From positions 1,031,413 through 1,068,762 of the forward strand of contig SCFE01000036.1 in NCBI GenBank assembly GCA_004352715.1: a stretch of DNA of 37,350 nucleotides, in the 5' to 3' direction. Of this stretch, positions 11,580-21,804 are shown piece by piece. Source of the stretch: Hofstenia miamia. Its lineage: Eukaryota; Xenacoelomorpha; Acoela. Made by a program: the position numbers and the translations under genes. Numbering within the stretch: the first letter of the stretch is position 1; each line of letters begins with the position of its first letter. A model generated the notes under the pieces. The model saw only the letters and a list, made by a program, of their open reading frames with translations. It was not told the origin of the DNA and made no database searches.

Positions 11580-12150
11580 ACAAATGCTTAAATTGTTCAC
11601 AAAACATTTTATGTGAGCAAGATCATTACAAATGCGCAAACTACAATGCGTCTTTTCATTTGAAAGCCTCATGTTCAGGATTCTCTAATTCTGATTTTCT
11701 GCTAAAGTATGCTTTTAGCATCATAACGTTCTGTAATAAATACTTTATCAATGGAAAAAAAACAAATTTAGTTTTCAAAAATACGATTAGAAATACAAAT
11801 TTAAATGAATACATCAAGAATAGTAGATATTATCGACTAAGCACCAAAGAATAACTAACCAAGATAATAAATCACAGACAACATCTAAATCCAATCATAA
11901 TGAAAAGAAAACAGAAAGCAATGAATCATACCGAAGACAAATTAGAATAAATGGGTTAGGTAATAAATCTTCTGTATCAGAATTGATGCACCGCGATAAT
12001 AAATGGATTAAAGTTATAATTAAATACCTAGAAATAGAGGATCTTCAGATCCATAGTCGTTCCCTAAACCTAAATCCATATTTACAGAAGAGAGGTGGCG
12101 ATATAATAATCTATATTAGAAGATACTATCTCCTGATCTGGAGTTACTAG
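11580..12150 (+). pseudogene. LINE relic: ORF1 zinc finger and start of endonuclease
   Basis: From about 11586 the frame reads a CLNC pair, then EQDHYKCANYNASFHLKASC and SGFSNSDFLL. This is a PHD-like zinc-binding pattern as in LINE ORF1 proteins, with one Cys replaced by Tyr. A stop ends it at 11854. At about 12005-12130 a second region has RDNKWIKVIIKYL and then RGGDIIIYIRRYY, like the RGGGxxIYI block of LINE endonucleases. Little lies between them, so the element is internally deleted. It differs from the ORF1 at 5109-5915. Confidence 0.45.
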
Positions 12151-12159
12151 CAATAAATT

Positions 12160-13790
12160 GTTGACCAAATTATCTTCCCTCATGCAACTTTAACATCACA
12201 AAAACTTAAAAAAATTGCCTCACAAATACTACTGTACGTCACCCTAAAGCCTTCATAGTGTGGCAGGCGATGCAACCTGTAATAAAAATAAACCTTGTAG
12301 AAGAAGCTGGGTTATCTAAACTATGCAATGCTTCAACTTTCAGTGTCTCCATGAAACAAGTGCGTAACCAAGGGGGTGGTCGGGCAGCTGACCCCAGAGA
12401 AAACTAAACAAGGATTGTGCTGCTTTTACATCCGCTGCCAGATTAGGGTCTCATACGAGGGCCACTGTTAAAAGTATATCCGGGTACTATTAGAGAATAA
12501 AAATTCATAAAACACAATGCAAAAATTCCATATTAAAAAATTTACCACTTTTTACATGAAATTTAGTAACAATTTGTCTCTAAATGATTAAAGACGTTCT
12601 AAAGCATTTTATTGTTGTTACATTATTTGGTTTCTGAACAGATCAATTCGTTTTCAAAATATAGCAATGACGTATAGTGTCGGTGTCTACTCATTTTACA
12701 TTAAAATAGGATTTTCACTATTAGAAAATAATTGATTTAATTTCTACATTTGCATATATTCTAATTAATACATCATAATGGTACTAATAAATGTGTATTA
12801 CAAAGAGTTCCCTAAACATCAATTCTATTCTATTATTTTATTTTAACTGGTACCAAAATCATAACAGTTAAACGAAGGTGTTTGTTAGGAAACCAACGTC
12901 AAAAACGTATTCTTTTTACATAGTTTTTTGAATTATGTTAGCATTTAGATATTTATACACTAGTTGTTGAAAAAAGAATCTACGAATTTTCAGAGAGTAC
13001 GGGCACTGGTATCAAAAGTAATTTAAATTGTACAGCCCAACTTTAGATCAAGAATGGGCATCGATCCAAAAACATTTTAATGAGGATGCTGATTGGTTGG
13101 AAAAACTACGGATTTTTTTGAAGCCTCACAATCTATTTCACATATTCAACAAGCATCTTAAGCAACTTAAGATGTTTATGGTTTTTTAGGATGCTTTAAG
13201 AAACCCTGTGGATGCAGATTTGAAACCATAAAATCTGCGGATGTGGATTGAATATGGATAAGAATTTTATAATTTCAGGTGTGCATATTAGAGAATATCA
13301 ATCAATGCCTACTTTTACCCTATACTCCCTTGGGAGAATCTGAATATCTATACAGAAATTTTTCTCTTTGTTAAGTTTTTGCCCAAATGACGTTCATATA
13401 TATATATATATATATATATAATTTGGTATTTATATCTTCGCTATGATCTTTGTTTTAAAATATCTACAATCTGAAATATATATTTACTGCAGATAAATAT
13501 AAATTATGTTATTATTATTAATCTTAACTGAAAATCGTAAATAAAATTCATTCAAGAAATTAGTCAATAATTTATTACAAATACATTGCAGATGTATACA
13601 CTTATTATGCCTTAGAAATTGGCGCTGAGTCAAACATACGATGCCATTATTTAGAGAATATAATATGCTATTCAATTTACACTACGAAGTTTTGAAGATA
13701 TTAATATTTCGCTGCACAAAAACAAGCTTTGCCAATTTCAAGAAAGCTCATCTTTATATATATGTGATGTTGCACTGGGGAGTGGACCGA
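12160..13790. other. Intron sequence, mostly unassigned
   Basis: No coding frame was supported. A G-rich patch at about 12360-12400 resembles those near 1158 and 18059. A (TA)n run lies at about 13398-13421. A short hairpin is listed separately. Confidence 0.45.
13154..13174. repeat. Perfect 9-bp inverted repeat with 3-nt loop
   Basis: CATCTTAAG, loop CAA, CTTAAGATG. Its role is unknown, and it could be chance in AT-rich DNA. Confidence 0.5.
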
Positions 13791-13810
13791 CGCTCACAGA
13801 CATTTCGATA

Positions 13811-13872
13811 AGAGATTTTTTATTCAAATAAATATTTACAATTAAATAACCGATAATTTATCTGAATAGCGT
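13811..13872 (-). mobile_element. Short LINE 3'-end fragment
   Basis: The minus strand matches the 3' UTR end of the LINE at 1858-1919 over about 60 bp, including CGCTATTCAGATAAATTATC, with a few differences. Only the tail of the family is present, as in an extremely 5'-truncated insertion. Confidence 0.6.
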
Positions 13873-13974
13873 TTTTAAAATTCGTAGTACACATGTATAC
13901 AAATCACATAAATTTCAAAAACAAATCTTCCAGTTTCAACAAAAATTCATTTTAATATTTATTTAATATTTGTA

Positions 13975-14135
13975 AATTTCGCTATTATTCTCGATATGTT
14001 GATGATATATCAGAATACAACATTAACGACATGCTTCTTTCATTGAATTCTTTAATTCAGTTAACTATAGAGCAAGATAACAACAAAATATTGCAATTTA
14101 TAAATATTTGTTTTGCGTGAGAGACTGTTAGCATT
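13975..14135 (+). pseudogene. Relic of a second Penelope-like RT
   Basis: A frame contains YSRYVDDI followed at RT-like spacing by LNSLIQLTIEQDNN, and then FINICF, near where PLE proteins have the FLDV-type block. The catalytic motif is YVDD, unlike the YADD of the element at 15145-17186, so it is a different family or a diverged copy. A stop follows and the sequence is soon lost before the gap at 14328. Confidence 0.4.
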
Positions 14136-14327
14136 CAAATTGCCATACAAAAAAACATTACAAAATAAAATATTTAAAAATACCCAAATTTACAATTTTT
14201 TTTAAGAAAGGAAGCCATTGTACAATAACAGAATGTCATTCTTCGAAAGTATCTAACTTTAAGTTAGTCGTTTCAAGTAGCAATTTAACAAAGGGATGGT
14301 AGCGCTTTAAATTGAAAAGAATGTAAA

Positions 14328-14802
14328 NNNNNNNNNNNNNNNNNNNNNNNNNNNNNNNNNNNNNNNNNNNNNNNNNNNNNNNNNNNNNNNNNNNNNNNNN
14401 NNNNNNNNNNNNNNNNNNNNNNNNNNNNNNNNNNNNNNNNNNNNNNNNNNNNNNNNNNNNNNNNNNNNNNNNNNNNNNNNNNNNNNNNNNNNNNNNNNNN
14501 NNNNNNNNNNNNNNNNNNNNNNNNNNNNNNNNNNNNNNNNNNNNNNNNNNNNNNNNNNNNNNNNNNNNNNNNNNNNNNNNNNNNNNNNNNNNNNNNNNNN
14601 NNNNNNNNNNNNNNNNNNNNNNNNNNNNNNNNNNNNNNNNNNNNNNNNNNNNNNNNNNNNNNNNNNNNNNNNNNNNNNNNNNNNNNNNNNNNNNNNNNNN
14701 NNNNNNNNNNNNNNNNNNNNNNNNNNNNNNNNNNNNNNNNNNNNNNNNNNNNNNNNNNNNNNNNNNNNNNNNNNNNNNNNNNNNNNNNNNNNNNNNNNNN
14801 NN
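14328..14802. other. Assembly gap
   Basis: 475 n's. Frames that run through it are artefacts. Confidence 1.
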
Positions 14803-15034
14803 ATAAGAATAAATTTTTGAAATTTTGAAAAAGATTTAAATTCTCTCCATACCTAATGCTTAAGTATTTATAAAGTTTTGAACCCATTGAGCAACAAAGA
14901 ATTCTCAGTGTTTTTTGATATGTGCAAAGATATCCCAAACACATTGAGGTGGCGTGGGCCCCGGTCATTTCAAGTTAAGGATAGGCGGAATTTCTTGATT
15001 ATATATATATATATATTGATACTATTGTATATAG

Positions 15035-15085
15035 ATTTATACTATGCGACCGGTTTCGATTTAAAATCATCGTCAATACAAATTT
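15035..15085 (-). ncRNA. Hammerhead-ribozyme-like motif in the Penelope 3' region
   Basis: Read on the minus strand, a GATGA box (about 15072-15068) is followed by a short hairpin-forming GATTT-T-AAATC and then GAAACCGGTC at 15057-15048. GAAA plus a tiny ACCGGT stem III followed by C is the form known from hammerhead motifs of Penelope-like elements. The first core box does not match CUGAUGA exactly (TTGACGA or ACGATGA) and stem I is not evident, so the copy is probably degenerate. Confidence 0.4.
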
Positions 15086-15144
15086 TGTGGTAATATAATT
15101 TACGATACGATACACTACATTTAATTTTGTTAAATATTCATACA

Positions 15145-17186
15145 CTAAAAGATATTCAATATGTTGGTCGTTCTTTGTTTATTCATTAGTCTTTGTTTAT
15201 TTGAGTTCTTAATAATCAGGACTTCAGAAATCTTAGTATTAGGTGTTTTCATAATGATCTTAAAATTATTGATGTTTGCTCGATGTTGGTGAGTATAAAT
15301 TTCGGAATTCAAGTGCCCTGAAAGATGTTCATTAACCCGAGTTTGAAGATGTCGCTTTGTTTCACCGATGTAAGAATGGTGACATTTTCTTCACATGTAA
15401 ACTTGTATACAATTGATGAACAAGCATCTCTTGAATCGGATCTTTGTTGCGAAATATACTACAGGTCTTCTTAGTTTCTAATATTGGTCTTATTCTTGTG
15501 CATCTTAATTTTGCATTAATTTTCTTTATTCTTAGATGTAGCAGTTGTTGGTTCTCTTCAATGTATGGCAACTTCCAATATATTGGTTCTTTATCATTAG
15601 ATTGATCTTGGTTACATATTACTTCAGGTTTCTTTGTTAGCTGTTGATCAACATACCTCTTAATTAATCGATGTGGATAGCCATTATTTTCCAAAATTTC
15701 ATATAATTCAGAGATTGATTCAATTAAATTCTGGTAATTTGAAAAAATTTTGTTTATACGATTAAGTAAGCATTTGATGGTATTAATTTTATACTTTGAA
15801 TCACAATATGAATGAAATGGAATGTAAAGATTGGTATTTGTTGGTTTTCGGTACATTTTAGTTTCGTAGGAATAGTTATTGTACGTTATTGTAACATCCA
15901 GAAAATTTAATTTATAGTTCACAAGGGATTCAATTGTAAATTGTAACTCTTTTAAGCAATTATTCATAAAGTTCTTAAAATTTTCGACATCATCTTGGTT
16001 TTCGAATATAGTAAAAATGTCATCAGCATATCTATGATATGCAATGGGCTTTGCGATTTTTAAGCCATCTATATTCTTTTCGATGATATCCATGGCAAAG
16101 GATCCCATAGTTGGACCTAGTGGTGATCCCATTACCATTACACCTATCTGCTCGTAAATAGTTTCATTAAATCTAAATGTTACGCTTAGACAACCAATAT
16201 TCAATAATTTTCTTAGGCTGTTATGATTGATAGATATTTCATTCTCTGGAATTAGACTTATGATATGTTCTATTGTTTTTTTGTCACCGGAATGTTTGTA
16301 AATAACGACTTCACATCAAAGCTTGCAATAAATTTTATTTTTCTTTTGTTTTCTTCAAAATCTTCTTTAAGTTTGTCTAAGCAATCAAATGTATCATTCA
16401 GATTATACTTTGTTAGAATATATTTTTTAAAAAGTTCATCAAGCCACTTTGGTAATTTATAGGTGCTTGAGTTAATCATTGACAAAATGGGTCTAAATGG
16501 TGGATCTTTGTTACTTTTACGAATTTTAGGTAGACCATACAATCGGTTCGGTTGACATCCTGAACTGTGAAATAATATAGTTTAAGTGGTAATTCATTAT
16601 CATTAACCATTTTGAATAATTGTTTGTTAAATTTTTCTTCTTCATGGATGAAGATGTTCTTTTTTAATCTTTTATTGTCATTGACCTTTACAAACTTAGA
16701 ATTATCTTTGAGAATTTCACTCATTTTTTCAAAATACTTACATTTATCAGTTACCAAAATCCCATTAACCTTATCAAACTTTGAAATATAAAGAGATTCA
16801 TTCTTTGCAAGTTCATTTAGGGACATATAGAGAGATCTTTCCTTTTTTGAAGCATTCAATTTTTTTAGATAAGCAGTAGTTAAAAAAAATATTTTGGATT
16901 TCAAATCAGTCTTGGGTTCAATATTTGGCTTCTCACACCTTACCAACCATTGAAACATCGACTCAGCTTCAGTTTGAACCTTAGTAATATTATGCTTTGA
17001 AGGCCAGCTCATGTGCCCATTCCATATGATAATGCTTCTTCTTGCTCTTTTGTTAAATTTACAGATGATAAATTAATTACTGCATTTTTTAGTCTAAGCT
17101 GACCACCCTCGCTTTGGCGACATCTAAGTAATTCAATTTTCTTTTCATGACGTTCCAAGATGTTCGAAATCTTTTTCTGGATGTTA
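15145..17186 (-). pseudogene. Penelope-like reverse transcriptase / GIY-YIG endonuclease, frameshifted
   Basis: The N-terminus has NLSSVNLTKEQEEALSYGMG (about 17080-17015), a hallmark of PLE proteins. RT blocks follow in three frames: KFDKVNGILVTD (frame 17012-16476), MYGLPKIRKSNKDPPFRPIL (16542-16270), then GSPLGPTMGSF and AYHRYADDIFTI (16204-15362). The C-terminal endonuclease continues in another frame with YIGETKRHLQTRVNEH and ends at a TAG at 15145. Frame breaks lie near 17010, 16550, 16270 (a T run) and 15380-15430. The enzyme would copy element RNA primed at a nick made by the GIY-YIG domain. It cannot be made from this copy as written. Confidence 0.8.
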
Positions 17187-17706
17187 CAATAACGTACGAA
17201 ACTAAAATGTACCGAAAACCAACAAATACCAATCTTTACATTCCATTTCATTCATATGAGGTATGTTGATCAACAGCTAACAAAGAAACCTGAAGTAATA
17301 TGTAACCAAGATCAATCTAATGATAAAGAACCAATATATTGGAAGTTGCCATACAATGAAGAGCAACAAAAACTGCTAAATTTAAGAATAAAGAAAATTA
17401 ATGCGAAATTAAGATACACAAGAATAAGACCAATATTAGAAATTAAGAAGACCTGTAATATATTTCGCAACAAAGATCCGATTCAAGAGATGCTTGTTTC
17501 ATCAATTGTACATAAGTTTACATGTGAAGAATGTCACCATTCTTAAATCGATGAAACAAAGCGACATCTCCAAACTCGGGTTAATGAACACCTATCAGAG
17601 CACTTAAATTCCGAAATTTATACTCACCAACATCGAGCAAACATCAATAATTTTAAGATCATTATGAAAACACCTAATACTAAGATTTCTGAAGTCCTGA
17701 TTATTA
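17187..17706 (+). pseudogene. Inverted second copy of the Penelope element, C-terminal part
   Basis: This fragment matches 15200-15890 read on the other strand. It begins within the LDVTITY block and shares KMYRKPTNTNLYIPFHS, RYVDQQLTKKPEVICNQ and CEECHHS with the minus copy. Relative to that copy it has a 15-bp deletion after LDVTIT, a deletion of about 190 bp between FHSY and RYVDQQ, and a TAA where the Tyr of YIGET should be. It runs into the gap at 17707. Together the two copies form an inverted pair joined at about 17186. Confidence 0.8.
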
Positions 17707-17971
17707 NNNNNNNNNNNNNNNNNNNNNNNNNNNNNNNNNNNNNNNNNNNNNNNNNNNNNNNNNNNNNNNNNNNNNNNNNNNNNNNNNNNNNNNNNNNNNN
17801 NNNNNNNNNNNNNNNNNNNNNNNNNNNNNNNNNNNNNNNNNNNNNNNNNNNNNNNNNNNNNNNNNNNNNNNNNNNNNNNNNNNNNNNNNNNNNNNNNNNN
17901 NNNNNNNNNNNNNNNNNNNNNNNNNNNNNNNNNNNNNNNNNNNNNNNNNNNNNNNNNNNNNNNNNNNNNNN
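17707..17971. other. Assembly gap
   Basis: 265 n's, bordered on the right by (TA)n. Confidence 1.
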
Positions 17972-18740
17972 ATATATATATATATATATAAATAGCTCTG
18001 TGTTGTCATTTAGACCCACTTTGACTTTTAGAATTTTCAGTAAAACCCGATTACAACATTCCCCCTCCCCCACCCCACTCAGCGAAAATCCTGGCTGCGC
18101 CATGAATGCCATGAAATTCCTTGACGTAATATGTTACGCTTTTTACTTTGGTGCTCGACTTGGGAGTGTATGTACCAATTATCACTATATGCTAAACATA
18201 AAACAAAATGCTACGTGCTATAACGAACTACATCGTCTAACATCAGCTCAACATGATTCAATATTTCATTAAAAAATGTATAATATTTGCTAAAAACCAC
18301 AATTTGGGATAATTTCTATGTGAACAGCGTTATTGAAAATGCACTAATTCAATTTGAGATCTATGTTAGGTTTGCCATCAAGAATTGCACATTAAGTAAA
18401 AAGAAACTATTAGGGAAAAGTACAATTCATATTTGGCTATGATGACAACGTAGCCTTGTTAAATGAAGCAAATCGCTATATCACTGGATATGAACTCTAA
18501 GCAAAACAACATTAAGAAAACACATAAGCAAATTAGATTCCAAATCAACAGAAACAGCGTCTATCAATTGTCCTTAAACAACTTACACAAAAAACAGGCT
18601 TGTGAATCAAACAGTTACATAGAAATTTGAAATTCTCTTCAGCCGCAAATATAGTAAATGAGTTTTTACAAGATTTAATGAAGATGCTTATAAAAATTCC
18701 AGTTTTCACCCCTATCAATACCCTCCTGCAATCCAGTTTC
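17972..18740. other. Unassigned intron DNA with a C-rich patch
   Basis: A (TA)n run opens the segment. At 18059-18105 a C-rich stretch ends in CCTGGCTGCGCCATGAATG, of the kind found near ends of DNA transposons. No coding domain is visible. The part after about 18500 may be upstream LINE sequence. Confidence 0.35.
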
Positions 18741-18749
18741 ATTATAATC

Positions 18750-19225
18750 TAACAAACGTTGGGAACACATTCAAATATATGAACCCGAAGAAATTTATAG
18801 AATTTGGAGAAATCCCTGGTTGGATTTGTTCAACATATGCAAATGTAATGGCTAGTCCATATAAAACCGTATGCCAATGCTGTATATATCATTGCTACTA
18901 TTCAAAGAGTTGGAGGCAAGCTATTTTCAAGCAAACGCTAGAGTAAAGTGATGCAAATATAAGTACTCTTAAAGATTTCAGACCAATTGCTGTAACATCT
19001 ACTCTCACACGATGTTTGGATAAATTAGTTGTGAAATACTTACTTGAGATTATGTCACCGAACATGGACAATATGCAATTAGTATGCAAAGAAGGAATCT
19101 CTACAACAGATGCCCTTCTGACCTGTATTCATGAAATATCCAAAAACCTAGATAACCGCAGAATAAGATTTGCTCTAGAGTTATTAAGCTATTCATTTGC
19201 TTATAACACATTCTTCAAGGAAATC
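18750..19225 (+). pseudogene. LINE reverse transcriptase fragment
   Basis: Successive frames contain IPGWICSTYANVMASPYKTV, SWRQAIFKQTLE and, after a frame change, LKDFRPIAVTSTLTRCLDKL and KEGISTTDALLTCIHEISKN. The last recognisable part, RIRFALELLSYSFAYNTFF, corresponds to RT motif A, but the catalytic Asp is replaced by Glu-Leu. This is the N-terminal half of a CR1/Jockey-type RT. It ends abruptly at a (TA)n run and the gap at 19364. Confidence 0.65.
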
Positions 19226-19540
19226 TCAACAATATATATATATATATATATATGTAGTATTTTTCAATTTCAATGCACTGTAATCTGTTCCATTTTTCTC
19301 CGAAATTGGCAGGACAGGAAATAAAGCGATTGTACATATATATATATATATTTATATATATATNNNNNNNNNNNNNNNNNNNNNNNNNNNNNNNNNNNNN
19401 NNNNNNNNNNNNNNNNNNNNNNNNNNNNNNNNNNNNNNNNNNNNNNNNNNNNNNNNNNNNNNNNNNNNNNNNNNNNNNNNNNNNNNNNNNNNNNNNNNNN
19501 NNNNNNNNNNNNNNNNNNNNNNNNNNNNNNNNNNNNNNNN

Positions 19541-19575
<35 letters not shown>
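19226..19575. repeat. (TA)n tracts flanking an assembly gap
   Basis: (TA)n runs occur at about 19232-19253, 19335-19363 and 19541-19571, with n's at 19364-19540. Protein frames called here are artefacts of the repeat and the n's. Confidence 0.9.
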
Positions 19576-19590
19576 TGAGGAATATCTTGC

Positions 19591-20086
19591 CTTGTAATAA
19601 CAGCGCCTTGACCCTTTTCAGCTCCACTGATAATAAAATAATATGGAGAAGCCGATTTCTTATCAATTGACAATTGTACTGCAGTGTTGTAATCAACAGA
19701 CGAATTTTTTACCAGATCACGGATAAACAAGAGCATCAGAGGCCGATCATGAATAAATAAATCATTTAAGTTTTCAATCAGACTGCTGCCATAATCATGT
19801 TCATTAATAGTAATACATATCCTGCCAAATCCACAGGCCGTTGGCAATCCAATCATTCCAAATATTGTTGAGCCCGAATACACAAGTTCGTTGTTCTTTT
19901 TGAAATTCAATGTAAACACAAAGTCTCGAATATTGGTGGGCGTCAGTCCTGAACCAAATCCATAATCTAAATTCCTTGCATGGTATATAAATCCAGTTGG
20001 ATCTTCTGCTACAAGACTTGTACANTCAATAATAACAAGAGTCCGCGGGAAATGTTAGTTGCTTTTGATATGCCTTCAATCTCTCC
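19591..20086 (-). CDS. NAAA: Acid ceramidase / NAAA-like amidase, catalytic exon
   Basis: The exon begins after an acceptor TTTAATTTAG (AG at 20088-20087) with the family block GEIEGISKATNIS and ends at 19591 with GAVITR before a GC donor. It carries CTSLVAEDPTGFIYHARNLD: the Cys (codon 20024-20022) is the expected N-terminal nucleophile exposed by self-cleavage, and the Arg of HARN and Asp of NLDY are conserved active-site residues. Later family blocks are TLNFKKNNELVYSGSTIFG and SASPYYFIISGAEKGQG. An n at 20025 sits just before the Cys codon; relatives have about 8 more residues there and the frame shifts, so sequence is probably missing from the assembly. The N-terminal ~90-130 residues and signal peptide must lie in upstream exons not found here. 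Confidence 0.85.
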
Positions 20087-21800
20087 CTAAATTAAATGTT
20101 TTTTTATTATAAAAACTTTTTTCAAAAATTAACTAAGTGTCTAATAAATTAGAGAGAGAAACGTTTATTGTTACTGTTTAGTTTTTAAATTTACTTAGTT
20201 CATAATTCCAAACTTTATTGCTATACTCTTCAGAGATGGGATCGGACTTAATTTTTTCTGCCCGACCTAGGCCCAAGCCGATACGTTTTATTCCGCGACG
20301 AATTTGCCCCGTATCTACTATTGCCACTGTTACTGCTACTAGACTTTATATAATTGCCTGACTTGACGTGGGAGTGGGGAACCCCATACCACATCATATT
20401 ACACCATTATGTATGGTAGTACACCCTAATTTTTTCGGAGACTAAAATCGGTAACTTATGCACAATTTTTGCACATATTACAGTAGGTTATGCAGTGATG
20501 TAGTGGAGGGGGGCTCAGGGGGCTCTTTGTTAAAAATTATTGGTGGCACAGCCCCCAAAGCATGTAAGGATCAAAAGCTAAATTCATATATTAAATTCAT
20601 GTAACTACTTATAAATTTCCCTATTTCAAAGCAAGTCTGTAGGTACCACTAACACGCAAAGAGGTCTAAATATATTCAAAAGATGGATAAAAAATTTGAA
20701 GTTGCCTTAACTTTAAAAAAGTGATGTAGATTTAAAAAATCAAATGTTTATCCACATTTTTAAGCAATTTTCTCCAAAACTATTAGTATATTGACACAAT
20801 TATTTGTGGAAAATTGAACCATTTTTGCTATTTTTCTTCAAAAATTCCAATTTTTGAAAAAATTCTTTCAATACTTAATGTGCAGGTAACACTTTTCAAT
20901 CTTGTAGTACATTTTAAATTTTGGATGCCTGTTCTATTTCGTGAATTAAAAATTGAGCAAAAAATATTGTACTGCTTACAATTAATAATGAAACTAAAAC
21001 TTTAGGGTATATTTTAATGCTTGGCCAAGACGCTTGTATGTATGGCAATCTCACAGCTAACAAATTGTATGACCAATGTAACAAATTTCAAACAAAAAGA
21101 ACTCATTGAAAGCCTTGTAAAAATAGTTAATAGTGATTCTAAAATCGATTAATCCGTGATATTTTTCAAAGTTCCAAAATTTTAAAGGACTTTCAGTAGC
21201 GTCATATTTGCAAAGTATGTTAAAATATATTTAAATAATTTCATTTTAAACGAGCTGTTGCTGTGCTAGCTTTATTGTTCAGGGGTACCTAATCTCCCAT
21301 GAGTAATTTATTCCCCTAAGTTCCTTGGCTACGGTTGTTTTAGCAAGCATACATTAATTTGATATATTCATATAATGTGTACAAAGAATAAGGCAAATAC
21401 ATGTAAAAGCCAATTTACGATTGCTGAGAATCAAGTTAATATTATGCCACATAAATTTCATTTATATTTGAAAGAAGAGTTGATCAATTTGTGCTGCAGC
21501 TTGCTGCATATGAAGACTAAATGATTTATTGTTATGAGCAATGTGTTGAAAAATAAAATTTACATTTTAAAATTTTACGTTTAAATCCATTTGCTCTATT
21601 TAAATTTTTGTATGTAAGTTTTAGAAACACTGAGGGTATTTTTTGGCAAGGACTATAAAATGGGCCCTAAAATAAGCCGAATGGGCATAAAATTTAATTT
21701 CAAGCTTAAAGTTTCATAGCTCTGGCCGGGTTTGCTCTACAGTTTTCGACATATGCCAATCTCTGCAATTCTTTAGAGCATGAATATGACCTCATGCAAC
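20087..21800. other. No recognised gene; possible DNA-transposon end
   Basis: Unassigned AT-rich DNA upstream of the catalytic exon, probably intron. At 20493 CAGTGATGTAGTGGAGGGG followed by a G-rich stretch looks like a hAT-type terminus, but no matching opposite end was seen. No upstream NAAA/ASAH1 exon was identified. Confidence 0.35.
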
Positions 21801-21804
21801 TTTA

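Larger units (their letters stand above)
15001..17186 (-). mobile_element. Penelope-like retroelement (GIY-YIG type), nearly full length
   Basis: On the minus strand the element has an N-terminal NLSS block, an RT with YADD and a C-terminal GIY-YIG endonuclease, the layout of Penelope/Athena/Neptune-type elements. Downstream is a hammerhead-like motif and then a (TA)n tract at 15001-15016. Its 5' end meets an inverted partial copy at about 17186. Coding frames are broken at several points. Confidence 0.8.
10876..19590 (-). other. Intron of the NAAA/ASAH1-like gene with GC-AG ends
   Basis: The minus-strand donor reads ACAAG then GCAAGATATT at 19590, and the acceptor is CTGTATAG ending at 10876. 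Joining the exons here gives ITR-TNNEVEN, the place and spacing expected in the family. The donor is GC, not GT, in the AAG/GCAAG context known for GC-AG introns. At about 8.7 kb, including three gaps, it is filled mainly with retroelements on both strands. Confidence 0.7.

Noticed and set aside
17009-17251. First 25 codons of the minus-strand frame starting at 17251
   Set aside because: They are the antisense of the inverted second Penelope copy. The true N-terminal Penelope sequence begins only near 17186.
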